A stretch of 60,592 bases of DNA from Nemertoderma westbladi (GCA_032718475.1 JAUCBJ010004648.1:1-60592), one strand, 5' to 3'; counted from the stretch's first letter, positions 45,545 through 56,740 are shown. Notes: generated by a model not told the origin, from the letters alone. Made by a program: numbers and translations.

Positions 45545-47057
45545 ATGACTGAGTTGATAGAAGATGATCTTGGTATCAGGGAGCGATATACCTTACCGTT
45601 AGAAGCGTTTGTTGATAGCTTAATACGCGGTGATGCTAGTCCAGCTACTACGAAGGACGATGGTCGTTATATCGAACCGCCAATGTCCAAGGAACAATTC
45701 CCGCGTGAATTGGACTATAGAAAATTCACCGCTCGATATACGCAGCGTAATAGTACGTATATGGACCTCTTAACTACTGGTCATCCTATCGATTTACACG
45801 ATATGGACGATATAGACACCAAAAGAAAAATGGTTCTATTTAAATATCATACCCAGCGGAGGCGGAACAATAAACCGAGAATCGAACATGAGAATTCTAT
45901 TCGAAATTGACTCGAAAGAGAAGACGTTGAAGGGCCGGATAAATGCAGTAACTTCAACGAATATCTGGAATTATTGAGAGAAACATATCTCAATATTGCC
46001 AGTCAACAAAATCTAGAAACTCGATATCCTCAAGGTATACATCATGACCCTATGATAGAACTCAAATGGCTCTATTCCACTATGATGTATCGTACCACCG
46101 ATCGACCGCTACCTGTTGTACCGGATAGCTTCGAACAGATGGAGGAATATTGTAAAACTGAAGAAAGATCACTCGCGTTTTCCCTACAAGACGTGCGTCT
46201 TTAGTGTTATTGCGATGAATGCCCTAGACCCAACCAACGAATGGAAAGACATAAACATCCGCGGAGACGTTGCGTTGAACACGGTTTTACTCGCTATACT
46301 TACGGGAGTTTTGAGCGAAGCTTGTTTGATGTATCACCTACGCTCGTTTGACTCAGACGATCCTTAAATAAACCAATGATCAGAGTTCCGGAATACTCGA
46401 TCAGACCTCCTTATTCCCTAATGAGACCTCAGACTCTTGATCCTAATAGTATCACGGATCCTCCCGAACTGTACTCACTGCTCAAATTCCGGTGAAAAAC
46501 ATCGGTGGCACTCCGGTTGTGGGCTCCCTAAATATTCGCCCATCTTACCTAGCCGGATTGGGACGCGGACACCTAATGTCGCCATTCAACCGTATAATCG
46601 TCCCCGTTTAACACGATACAACCCGTCACCCAGGTGGAGGAGAGCGTTGTACGAAATGCGTTAGGCGCTATTCTATAAAGGATCAGAAAAGTAACCTATG
46701 TTTGTTCAGATAAACGTAAATTGCAGCAGCAAGTCCAAGCGGTAAACGAATTAGCTTATCTCAGTTTGATCGGGAAATCCAGAATCTCTAAGAAGTTATC
46801 GAACTTGGACGACCCTATTCTCTTCGAGAGTTTTTGGACGAACGCATCCAACAACCAGCGGAGGACAATCAGCTCGAGGAGAAGCATATCGAATTGGACG
46901 AGACACCGACCGTAACCCTAAACCTTCTGATGCAATTGTATTGCACCCTTCACCCAGGAGTTATAGCCCTCCTAGTAAAGTGGCTCGCCCCAAAGAGAAA
47001 AGGACTCTTGCTAGCCTCAAAAAACTGCGTAAACGCCGTCCGCGCAAGAAAGACTAA
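45545..47057 (+). pseudogene. E2 accessory ORF remnant
   Basis: Opens MTELIEDDLGIRERYTLPLE and follows the E1 accessory protein for about 450 residues with an early stop (near 45909) and several shifts. It then jumps to the last ~50 residues (LHPSPRSYSPP and a KKLRKRRPRKKD end at 47057). The deletion removes the part that in E1 holds the exonuclease-like region and zinc knuckles (E1 residues about 456-1368). Confidence 0.85.
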
Positions 47058-47135
47058 CTGTTTAGAGTATTTTTATATTTTAGAAACTGTGATTTTTTAT
47101 ATTTTATAGAATTAAATCCCATTTTCTGTGAGCAG

Positions 47136-50100
47136 TGTAAAAGCTTTTGCGGATATAACTGGCCCTTTTTCTCCGCAATGTACTGTGTAAGGTGTTTTGA
47201 GGACATAACAAGCGATTTTATCAGCTATGTCTGCATGTGTGCTCTAGCGGACATAAAAAGCCAGTTTTCCCACAATTCGCTCAAATACTCTAAACTACCT
47301 AACTCAAATGATGCAATCTACAAGCTGATTTGCTGTGCGCACATAGCCTCTTTGTTCTGTTCTATCAACCAATCAGAGCGATTTCGCCTTGTGTTGGAGA
47401 AGGCCTGCAAAAAACCCGAATAGTTCGGCATTTAGACATTTGCGGAATCTGTAGAATCTGGAGCTCAGCCAATGAGAGCTTTTTCTCTTTACATTGAAAG
47501 ATGCTTACAGAAACCCACGCAATTCAGTCAGTGTGTATCTTTCTAAGCCAGAACACCGGCTTAGGATTCTTCTGTACTTCTGTAGAAGTTTCAGACTTTG
47601 GCCAGAACATTAGATGCCTTTGATTATCGAAACATAAACTATTACCAACGGTCAACGGTCAACGGTGCACAATCCACGGTACGGTACCGTACAAAAACAA
47701 TTATTGCATTATTTCACTGTCTGTTATTAATGGTTAAATCTGTTGATGGATATATTGTTATATTTAGAGAATATTGATAAACAACCGCGACCTCTATACT
47801 AACAGTGAACAGACAAATACCCGTATACTCCTCTGCCAACCTAATAAGTTCTCGTCTAACCAATAAGACACAAAGACTGCTCTACTGTTAAGTAAAGGGG
47901 ATCAGGAGCGTGATATTACTAAATTGTAAAGGTTGCTAAATACAAAACCGCTACTTACCGTTAGATGGCGCTAATCTGCCGTCCGCTAATATAATTTACT
48001 AAATTTACACAGCTCCTGCAAAATCGCTTGTTCCTTTCTCTACCGATTGCTCGACAGAGAGCTAACTGTTCGAATCTATGAGCCACGCGGGAATAACCAA
48101 AACAATAAACCCGAGTCGGCTCCCTAAGCTTACTTAAGACGAGTGCGAGAGGCTTTGCACTCAGAGTATTCTTACGCCTAATTCTATCACTATTAAAGCA
48201 CGCTATTGCCTACGTCTTTTCTAATCGCGAATACTGGGGGTTCCCTATCGTATGTGTGAATGCGAGAATATTTAAATATCAAAATGGTACAGTGTTTGTC
48301 TCTACGTGGATAGTACCGCTCTGGGTCTAAACTTGCCTGCAGCTGGCTTTAGGCCAGCAAATTACTAGCGTGTTGTGTGTACCGAATAGTGCGATCTAGC
48401 TGATTGCCCGCTAATGCAAATAACCGCTCAGCGTGAATAGTTTACAGTACTCTAATTATTACCTTAGCTACTCTCCGCTATGCTGCGTACTAATTCTTAA
48501 TTTTTACTAATCAATTACAGTCACAAATATGTAACAGCGTACTAATTACTAAGAGTTCCAGAATACGTAATTCTAATTTATTACGCAACAGGTTTCGCTA
48601 GTAATAGCCTAAATTGCCGTATTACTTTGACCTAATCAGTAACTAATTGTTGTAACTAAGAAATAGAAATCAATCAAAGAAAAGGGGGCGCCTACCTAAA
48701 CATTCACAATCGTAGGCACACTTCAATAACACACCAATCAGCGTCAGCAATCACAGTTCGCAATTATGCAGTTAACTACTGTATAGCCCACAGTTATGCG
48801 ACTCACTATTCGTACTTCACACTCCACGTTGTGATACGTGCAGGCCTCTCCCGGGTACATATAGGACTCCTAACTAACCTGATTCCTGCCCCCCTAATAC
48901 TAAATAGAGACGAAACCTGGATCATCAGCCCCCTAATTACTGTACCAGCGAATGGTCTGCATACCACAGCGTGAACTACCCGACCGCAACGGTGACCCCC
49001 CGCCAGCGTTGCTCGCTTTTGAATCCTCCGCTCTCCCTTCGTCGCTAACCCCCCGATGTGCCCACCGCCCACTGGCACCTTAGCCCTCCATTATGCTAAT
49101 AGCTACCGTAGCGGCGCATGCAAATCACAAAGTCTGACAGTCTCAGAAATCCCTTAGGATTATTGCGTAGAAAGGAATCACATAGAACCATTAACAAAAG
49201 GTAGAAATCATAGTTCCAGTTGTAATTAGCAGTAATCGATGGAATTAATTGAGAAACACAATCAAGAATAATCGCACTAGCAAATCATCTTAAGAAATTA
49301 ATCAAAAATTTAGCAAATTGCAGAAATACGCAAAAATATCCGTCAAAATTGAATAGGGACAGCTCAGCAAGTACAAGGGTGTGGATTGTGAGGTATAGAA
49401 AGATACAGCTCTACCGGCAAACCGCCAATTTATAGGTGATCCGGATGGGGTGATGCAATAGGGTGACTCAATCGCTCTCCTATTGGCTCTCCAGTCCGCG
49501 CTAGCATTAGACCAAGCTGGAAGCAGTTAGTCCAATAAGGAGGCCGGATTGTAGCCCTATTGCTGCCCAAACCTCGAATTATTACCATATATGGTAATGG
49601 ATCATGTCCCTGGCTGCTGAATGGCCAGGACAGCGTCCCTATATGCTAGCCCTATTGAAGCTAATATCAGCAAGCACGAAATCCAGGGTCCGACTAAACT
49701 TGCTACCCTGGAACTATCTACATATATCCTAATACAAAATTACGTAGGTAGGGCTACATATTATACAAAATGGATGGATTCAAATATATGGGCGTTTTGG
49801 TTTCCCTATCTAAATATCGCCTCGCTATTATATCTTATCTAAAATATTATGCTGCACAACGGACTAATATTACATACAGTACAACGGACCAATACATGTG
49901 GATACAGCGCCATATACCGTAACAAATATCGATAAAGAACCCAAAAAACCCCAATCTTATTGATTATTGAAGGTTAGAGGACAGGTTACCGGTAGCAATT
50001 GCGACTTACATTATAGTGGTTCTGGAGTGAATTAAATGCTATTTCATAATCCCTACAGTGTATCATGTTGCTATCCTCCTTATATATGATCAAATTCAGT

Positions 50101-50536
50101 AACTGTCGGCAGATCAGTGTGAAGCAGTGTGAAGTTGTGTGCGGTGATGTGACTGGTAATAAAGCATCTCCTAAAGAATGCGCCTTTTATGTAAATCAAT
50201 AGACGTCCCATTGTGTTTAGTGTAAGTCATAACTCTGTTTATATACTTAAAGCGCCACGTCCTAAAGGAACTGTTAATATTTCCCTGAAAGTGAATATAT
50301 TGTCAGAGATTATATAGCAACTATCAATCGAATGATACAGTAGGTCTACAACGCAATAATAAGTCAAAGCATCCGAATCCAGTCTCCCTTAACAGTGGGT
50401 GAATGGTCACGCATAGACTGGCTTCGGCTAATGTTATTTCAGTAATATTAAATTGTCGTAGGCTAAAGTCGATTTATAAATTAGAAGACACCTAAAATTA
50501 GCGGGTTAAACTGCTAAAAGTCTAAAAGCGCGAACA
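47136..50536 (+). repeat. E2 3' LTR (interrupted)
   Basis: LTR sequence is in two parts, 47136-47774 and 49925-50536, separated by a 2.15-kb insertion. Without it and the 5-bp duplication the LTR is 1246 bp. Confidence 0.88.
47775..49924. mobile_element. 2.15-kb insertion in E2 3' LTR, probable solo LTR
   Basis: Absent from the E2 5' LTR. With AATAT (47770-47774 and 49925-49929) as duplication, the insert begins TGATAAACAACC and ends CGTAACA, so TG..CA like an LTR. However the first 12 bases resemble the flank after the other end (CGATAAAGAACC), so a 17-bp imperfect duplication with insert 47787-49924 is also possible. No coding sequence. It includes the palindrome TTACCATATATGGTAA near 49585. 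Family unknown. Confidence 0.6.
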
Positions 50537-50541
50537 AAGGT
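50537..50541. repeat. Target-site duplication of E2 (AAGGT), right
   Basis: Matches 35357-35361. Confidence 0.9.
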
Positions 50542-50611
50542 GATACTATTGAAGAGTTCGGGTGTCATATCCTTGGGTTCGGTTTGATCGTAGGATATCC
50601 AATAAAATGGT

Positions 50612-50625
50612 AGGCTCGCGAGCCT
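50612..50625 (-). repeat. Dispersed coding palindrome, copy 5
   Basis: AGGCTCGCGAGCCT inside the E4 accessory ORF, where it reads GGRLASLP. The flanks are GGA..ACCA on the coding strand, as in the other copies. Confidence 0.7.
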
Positions 50626-51434
50626 TCCGCCGAACTCCTCGATCTCGCCTTTCTCGTACGCCTTGTATGCTCTATACAAGCTTAGAGCTTCCCGTTTCTC
50701 TTGTGTCGACTTATTAGACTTGTCCACTATCATAATATAGACGTCCGGCTCAACTAATTTGGGCTCATAAATGACAATCTCGCCCGCGTTCGGTCCACTC
50801 ATCTTAAACGAGTGGTACGGATTCAGCAAAGGGTATCCGCCTTGTTGGTAATGCAGACTCTGGTGGTTTGGGCAACGCGCTAATATCGGCTCAGGGTTCT
50901 CCGGGTTCAAGCGCATAGGAATCGCGTTGTCTTGCTCACGCATACACCCTCCACATTTATAGAACAGTTTATAAATGGAGAACGCGTTCTTAGTTTCCGG
51001 ATCCTCTCCTCGAGCGCGTCTATAAAGATGCATCCCATCAAATTCGTCCCTAGCTGCAGGCAAGGGTTCACTCGCAGTCAAATATTGCAGCATGTGATAT
51101 AATCGGCGTATCTCCGTGTCTGGATCCTCGCAAATGTCGCTAGCGTCGCATAATGCAAAACCGTCGTAGGGGTACAACGCATTGAACTACGCGCGTAACT
51201 CCTCCACTCTCTTGTTATAAGCATCTAATCGCTGTCACGTAACATTTGGATCCGCCTTGGACTTAGCTGGCTTGGCTGTACTTCTAGCCATACTCTCAAC
51301 TCCAAACACGTTAAAGTTTCGGCCCCGTATCGGTTGAATGGTGCCTGGTGCTCCTGCTCCTGCGTATATCCCTGACGTAACTCTTTATACATCTTCTCCA
51401 CCATCATATACACGTATATATGGTTACATATCAT

Positions 51435-52179
51435 TACGTTCTACTAGATGAAGCAGAAATAGAGGTTAGATGTGAGGAGACTTAGAGTTTTATCGGCTTT
51501 TGGCTCAACTTTGCTCTAAAACACCTACCCATTTGCCTAAGATTTCGGGTTTCGCGTGATTTCGCACTGGCTCCTAATCCAAAATGTGCCGATAAAAAAC
51601 GAATTCCAGGTAAACTAGCCGCGAGTCTAAAATACTCACCTTTTAATCCCAAACTACTTCCCAAAGAAAATAAAGCAGTTGAGAATTAATCAGACTTATA
51701 ATAATAGACACGACTATGGAACAAGGCCAATTTTCTTTTCCAAAAAATTTTTTCCATCCATTCCTTCCATCTGCTCTTGTCCCTCTCCAATTTTAATTTT
51801 ATCCAACCGTATCCTGGAATTCGTCCATTGGAGAATCGTTTTTCTTAAATTTAAATCCAAATGAATGGATTTGTCTAATAATTTTTGAAAAATTGACTCA
51901 CTTGTGGGTTCCAAGTGGAATTCCATTCCTACTGCAAACACAATCCCGCTCCTATGTGATACATAAGGGTACTACCCTCCATGTTCACAAATAAAGACAA
52001 TGGAATTCCACCACTGTCTTTATCTACAGTGAAGAGGAATACAAATGTACATACAGTAATACAAAATACCAAAATCGCTAAAATACAGTAAGGCTATATG
52101 GCAACCATCGAGGGTCCCACATCTCTATTTACTGAGATTGGGTGGAGATTTGTAGTCTCCTGTCTCGTTTCTAGTCTCC
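51435..52179 (-). other. E4 spacer between pol and accessory ORF
   Basis: Non-coding. A few short frames on both strands match nothing I recognise. The hairpin repeats of E1/E2 are not obvious here. Confidence 0.5.
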
Positions 52180-53430
52180 TCAAGGAGCATGAGACGTTGT
52201 ACAGACAGGCCTATCTATGGTGCGTCCATCAATAGTCCATACATTAACTGTCCTTACTACACCAGATGTCGGGTGCGTGGTCAAAATGACTCCAGTCAGC
52301 CAAACCCGTCATTTCAAATTGGTTTCAGCCAATAAAACATGGTCACCGCATCTTAAACATCGGGTATTAAGATACCAAGAGGTTCTGGTCGAAATAGAGA
52401 GCAAATAGTACTTCTGCCATATTTCCCAGAATTTGTTGGTTAACAATTGAGTGATTTTCCAAGCTTTGTTGCCGTATCCGTCACTATCGACAGGTACCGA
52501 AGTGGGCAACAATGTCGTCGGCGCCTGCATAAGCAGGTGCGCTGGTGTCAAGGCAAACTTGGAGTCGTTGTTGTCTGGGATCAAAGCAATCGGTCTAGTG
52601 TTCAACACCGCTTCGATTTCTATTAACAACTTCGTCAGTTGGTCGTTTGTTAAGATACGTTGTGTCGGTATTACTTTCGCCATAGCCGTCTTGATTGACC
52701 CAAGCAATCTCTCCCAAACGCTGCCTCTCCATGGACTGTCAGAAGTGTCCAATGGTTTGGTCCAATTTCTTTAAGGCTCTAGTGATTTCATTCCATGCAC
52801 CTACAAAGTTAGTCCCTTGGTCGCAATAAATGGATTTGACCAATCCACGTCTAGCGATAAATCGCTGTAAGGCTAGGATAAAGGCATTGGTGGTCAAATC
52901 TGTCACACGCTCTATATGAACAGCTCTGCTGGCCATGCAAGTGAAGATTAATCCCCAGCGTTTTACCTGTACCCTTCCGCATTTCGCAATTAGAGGTACA
53001 AAACTGTCTATCCCTGTCTCAAAGAAAGGGGGTCTAAAGGCCTGTAACCTTGCTAACGGTAGTTCACTCATCTCTTGATGTCCTATCCTCGCGTGCACCT
53101 TCTTACAAATAATACTTGTAAATTATAGGTCTCCAACTCAAGATCGGTGAAGACTTGATCTGTTTACCCTGATTGATCACTGTGAACTCTCGTGCGAAAT
53201 ATCGCAATTGATAATGTCTAATAATATCAACTTCACAACTACCAACTTCATCCAAGGTAAGTCTTCTAGGAAAGTCGCGTTTGCCTCTGGCATATTGTCT
53301 CAAACGTTTGAGCCACTTGCGGCACGCATCAGTCCATGATCTAGTTAGGTTAACTATCCTGTCAACATAAGTGTTGGTGATGTCATCAGGTAAGGTATAG
53401 TCAAAGTGTGGATACTTGTTCAGACTTGGT

Positions 53431-53444
53431 AGGCCCACGGGCCT
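53431..53444 (-). repeat. Dispersed coding palindrome, copy 6
   Basis: AGGCCCGTGGGCCT on the coding strand of E4 pol, reading TGRPVGLP. It is the E4 counterpart of copy 4. Confidence 0.7.
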
Positions 53445-53799
53445 TCCGGTGAGTGTCTCACGTTGTACAATAGGTTTGTCTGAGTCCTTAACTACTTCAA
53501 TCTCCATGGTCTTACCTTTACCGTCCGCACTCAGTGAATTGACTGGAAGTAACGGTTTCAACTCTACGGTATCAGTGTGTTCCTGTGGGCTTGTAAGCCT
53601 CCTAACCTTAGTCATACGTTTACCTGTAGGCTGTAAGTCAAGTATTTTCCTTGAACGGAGTGTGATCGCTGTGGCCACACCTTCGTTGTCCAATGAAGTC
53701 AAAATAGGTAAGTTGTTAATACCTAGTGGGTGTGTACTAGTCCGCTCCAATGGTTTCATTGCGGCTTTATAGCACACGTTGTTACTTTCCGATTGATTG

Positions 53800-54240
53800 T
53801 CTAGTGGAAAGTCTGGTAGACAGTCTGGTGAGGCGTCCGGCGAACAGTCTGGTGAGACGTCTGGTTAAACATATCACGGAACTTCCGGCGAAACGTCCTG
53901 TCGTCTGTCCCAAAGAAAGTCTGGCGTAGCTTCTGTCAGAATGTCTGGTCTAAAATCTAGTGGACAGTCTGTCGAGATGTCTGGTGGAAAGTCTGGTGAG
54001 ACGTCCGGTAGACAATCTGTTGAGAGCTCCATTAAGCAATCTGGCGAATAATCCGGAAAACAATCTGGTGTCGCTTCTGGCGAATAATCTGGTGAGACAT
54101 CTGGTGAACAATCCGGCGAAACGTCTGGTGAAATCCCCTGCGGAACATCCGGTGAAAGATTCGCTAGTACGCCTGGTCGAGTGTCTGGTGATACGTCTGG
54201 AGTAATGTCAGGTATAATGTCCAGGTCATCAGATTTCGTC
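53800..54240 (-). repeat. Pro-Asp coding repeat, E4 copy
   Basis: Encodes repeated PD(V/I)(S/T)PD steps such as PDVSPDCSPDVSPDYSPE in pol between RNase H and integrase. It is the better-preserved counterpart of 33105-33575. E1 has no such repeat in this place. Confidence 0.75.
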
Positions 54241-55088
54241 TGTCCTTGTTTCCTCTTGACCTTGGTGTTGGCTTTCGCTTTCGACTCGACAACAGTGTCG
54301 ATTTTTATCTCGGCACCCTCCGGTATGATGTTAGTTTTCGCGTCAAATAACAGTGGCCATTCGTCCGATGGTCGCTATAGGAAGTCAGGTCCTCTAAACC
54401 AAAAGGATTTATTGTCCGGTTTACAAAAGTCAATAGGTAACATCCCCCGTGACGCGATGTCAGCTCGGTTCAGTTTCCCTGGACAGTGACGCCAATCTTG
54501 TTTGAGAAGTATTTCAGCCCCTCTGTTGGCTACGAAAGTCTTGAACTTGAATGTTTCGTTATTTATGTACCAAAGTACTGACGTCGCATCAGTCCAATAT
54601 GTGACCTTCCAGTTAGCCTCCAGCTCGCGTTGAACTAGACTGACAACATCGGTGGATATCGTCCCGGCTTGTAGCTCTCCACGAGGTACAGTCATATACT
54701 TTAATGGCATGGTTTTTGGCCTTGAAGTAACGAGAAACACTTCGTAGCTGTCCGAAGTCACTTGTCGTCTAAGGTATAGAGTAACCCCCAGTCCATCCTT
54801 ATTAGCGTCGCTCAAGCTGTGAAGCTCCAAGTCGGCAGGAAAGGTTGTCTGTAAAGGAAAATATACCCTTGGGATCGTATAGTCCTGTAAGAAAGTCAGT
54901 TGGGCTTCCCAGTCCCTCCATTGCTGAGCTAACTTTTCTGGGATGGGATCATCCCATTCCAGTCCGGCTTGCCAAATGCTGCGGAGTATGATCCAAGCAT
55001 GTAGGATCACTGGACTAATGAAACACAGTGGGTCATACAGTCGATATTGTTTTGAGGGTATATACAGTAGGAATAGTTTCTGTACCTG

Positions 55089-55546
55089 ACCCCAAAAAAC
55101 CCCAATTGCGAATAAAACAAGTTTCAAACAATCAATTTACAAAATTGACATATTTCAAAATTTGGTGCTGGCACCAAAATTTGGCACCCGCCGAAAAAAA
55201 ACAAGTTTGAAATTTCTAAAGTAATTTATATGAATTCCACCCAATTGCTAACACCAAAAAAACCGGTGTAAATAAAAAATATAGATGTTACAAATCATAT
55301 TTAATGAACTGTAATTTTCCAAAAACGTCTAAAAAAAGTGCCAAAAGTAGGGTTAAAAAATGGTGCTATAACTCTAAACTACCCATTATTTTTGAAAACG
55401 GTTTTAACTACTAGGAAGACAATAGATTTTTAGGAAAAGTCATAAAATTTCAGATTCCCAACTGCGTTTGTTTCAGAATTATTATAAAAAAACCACGGGG
55501 GGGTAGGGTCATATTGACCCCCCCCCCCCCCCCCCCATAGGGTTAA
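55089..55546. mobile_element. Truncated second piggyBac-like MITE
   Basis: Inverted relative of the left part of 25347-26923: GGGTCATATTGACCC, a run of 19 C (55518-55536), end CATAGGG and TTAA at 55543-55546. The other end is lost at the junction with E4 pol near 55088. It sits in LINE sequence at a natural TTAA. Confidence 0.75.
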
Positions 55547-56470
55547 TTGCCTCTTTGAAGGCAGTATAACCCTTGCCACAGTGATTTTGGGTGTTGTGGC
55601 AAAAATCATACCTGTTGTTCATCCGCATTGTGAAGCTCGATCTCACATTGAACTGCTGCAATGGAGATAACAGATCATGCTGAGGTGGCAAGGCATAATG
55701 TTAGATTTGATATCATGGACATTAAATCTCACCTTAGCCAAAAAGACTATGGTGAAAAAGGGATAAGAGGTTAAGTGTACTTGAGTGCAATATAGTACAG
55801 ATCTCCTGTATTTTTTATGAACCAGTATATTGCCAGTTTAGAAGTTAAGACCACTGGGTCCAGTTCTATCCATTGTATTCAAATTCGCTACTTGATCTAC
55901 TATCAATTTCGAACGATGAGGTCCTGAAGATGGACTAAATTTCGATTGGTTGACGCTATTTTCTTAGTCCCACAGCAATGCTGATAATTTAAAACCCACT
56001 AACAGGCTTTAAAATCACACAGAAAAGTGAAGAATACATGACTTTCCACTCCATAATGAAGCTACTTGACTATTCTGCGAGAATATTTCAACCCTTGTTA
56101 TTAAGGAACACAATTTGGTGAATATTACACAATCAGAACCATCTTTACCTTTTTTTAGCCAGTCCTCCATCAGATGATAAGTGGAAACTGATGATGCAGT
56201 TGGTGATTTAGTCTATGTTGTCCAAAAAAAGGTTCATGTGGAATCATTAACAAAACCAATTCCTCCATTTCCAATGTCGATTTCTATGGTGAGGGCAAGT
56301 CACCAACACCCTCCAGTATCTCTAATGAGATCCGCACCAGTCTGAATTTGGTGCTCTTGAACTCCTTCTGCTTGAGTGAAGGCAAAGCATACCTGTCGGA
56401 GCTGCTAGCTCGCCTTTTTTTCAGTGAGGGCTCATGTGTTAGAAGGTTAAGTTTAAGGCTAGTTAAGTGA
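55547..56470 (-). pseudogene. LINE endonuclease relic
   Basis: Heavily mutated minus-strand relative of the LINE at 21056: a VQEHQIQTGADLIRDTGG-like segment near 56320-56380, GATGGTTCTGATTGTGTAAT near 56140 (compare 22118), GGACCCAGTGG near 55855 (compare 22408) and ACGGTTCATAAAAAATACAGG-like sequence near 55815. The MITE landed in it. It has the same orientation as the host gene. Confidence 0.55.
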
Positions 56471-56740
56471 CTTGTTTCATGTTCACCAACTAACCGCTGA
56501 GTGAGTTGGAGTAGAATGTTAGAGTATCCTCAAACTGTAGTATCCTTCTTCCCCGTACAACCTGGTACCTTTGGTAACCCAGGGTTTGGGCAAGAAAGAT
56601 CATCAGGTCATAAATGGCGCTTGTGATGCCATCTTGGTACAATTTTTCCACTGGTTCCCAATGATTATTCCGCATTATTGAAGTATTCCAAAGTGAGGGT
56701 TAAGGGGTGTATGATTTATACGATATAAGTACATACTTAC
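56471..56740. other. Intron edge, unassigned
   Basis: A 61-codon minus-strand frame (56490-56675) matches nothing I recognise. The donor GTAAGT lies at 56735-56740. Confidence 0.35.

Larger units (their letters stand above)
35362..50536 (+). mobile_element. E2: decayed E1-related BEL/Pao element
   Basis: Plus-strand element with TG..CA LTRs and AAGGT duplication, inserted beside the LTR of E4. Layout matches E1: LTR, long ACCGGT-rich leader, gag-pol, hairpin-bearing spacer, accessory ORF, LTR. Reverse transcriptase, integrase and the core of the accessory ORF are deleted, and frameshifts break gag. Both LTRs carry later insertions. It is non-autonomous and probably older than E1. Confidence 0.92.
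50537..51434 (-). pseudogene. E4 accessory ORF, N-terminal part
   Basis: Downstream of E4 pol on the minus strand, in the place the accessory ORF has in E1. The main open piece (51177 down to the E2 insertion) contains EDPDTEIRRLYHMLQYLTAS and KCGGCMREQD, aligning with E1 residues about 168-245 (DPVVELKRLYFTMMYLTADR and YYCDECPRPN). Upstream, ATG at 51291 (MARSTAKPAKSKAD) is in the same frame but followed by two stops. The C-terminal part, where an exonuclease-like region would be, is absent. It confirms that the accessory ORF exists in a second family. Confidence 0.65.
52180..55087 (-). pseudogene. E4 pol, RNase H to DUF5641, 5' half lost
   Basis: In order on the minus strand: RNase H/peptidase A17 region (55087-54375; SLSDANKDGLG, TYWTDATSVLWYI, WRHCPGKLNRADIASRG), a one-codon stop, a lysine-rich piece, a Pro-Asp repeat linker (about 54240-53800), a pre-integrase region (53777-53103; ITLRSRKILDLQ, LKRLRQYARGK), a deletion through the H2C2 finger, the integrase core (GIDSF, DQGTNFVGA, VWERLLGSIK, from 53098) and the DUF5641 tail (frameshift near 52310, stop at 52180-52182). 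Reverse transcriptase, protease, gag and the 5' LTR are missing because the element is cut at the truncated MITE. Confidence 0.85.
20859..56740 (-). other. Host gene intron, 35.9 kb, transposon-filled
   Basis: Bounded on the minus strand by the donor GTAAGT (56740 downward) and an acceptor AG (20859-20860). It interrupts the lectin domain inside the conserved RxxGSRVxVxNS segment. Nearly all of it is LINE, MITE and nested LTR-element sequence. Confidence 0.75.

Noticed and set aside
56490-56675. 61-codon minus-strand frame as an extra host exon
   Set aside because: No convincing acceptor-donor pair with a compatible phase and no recognised domain.
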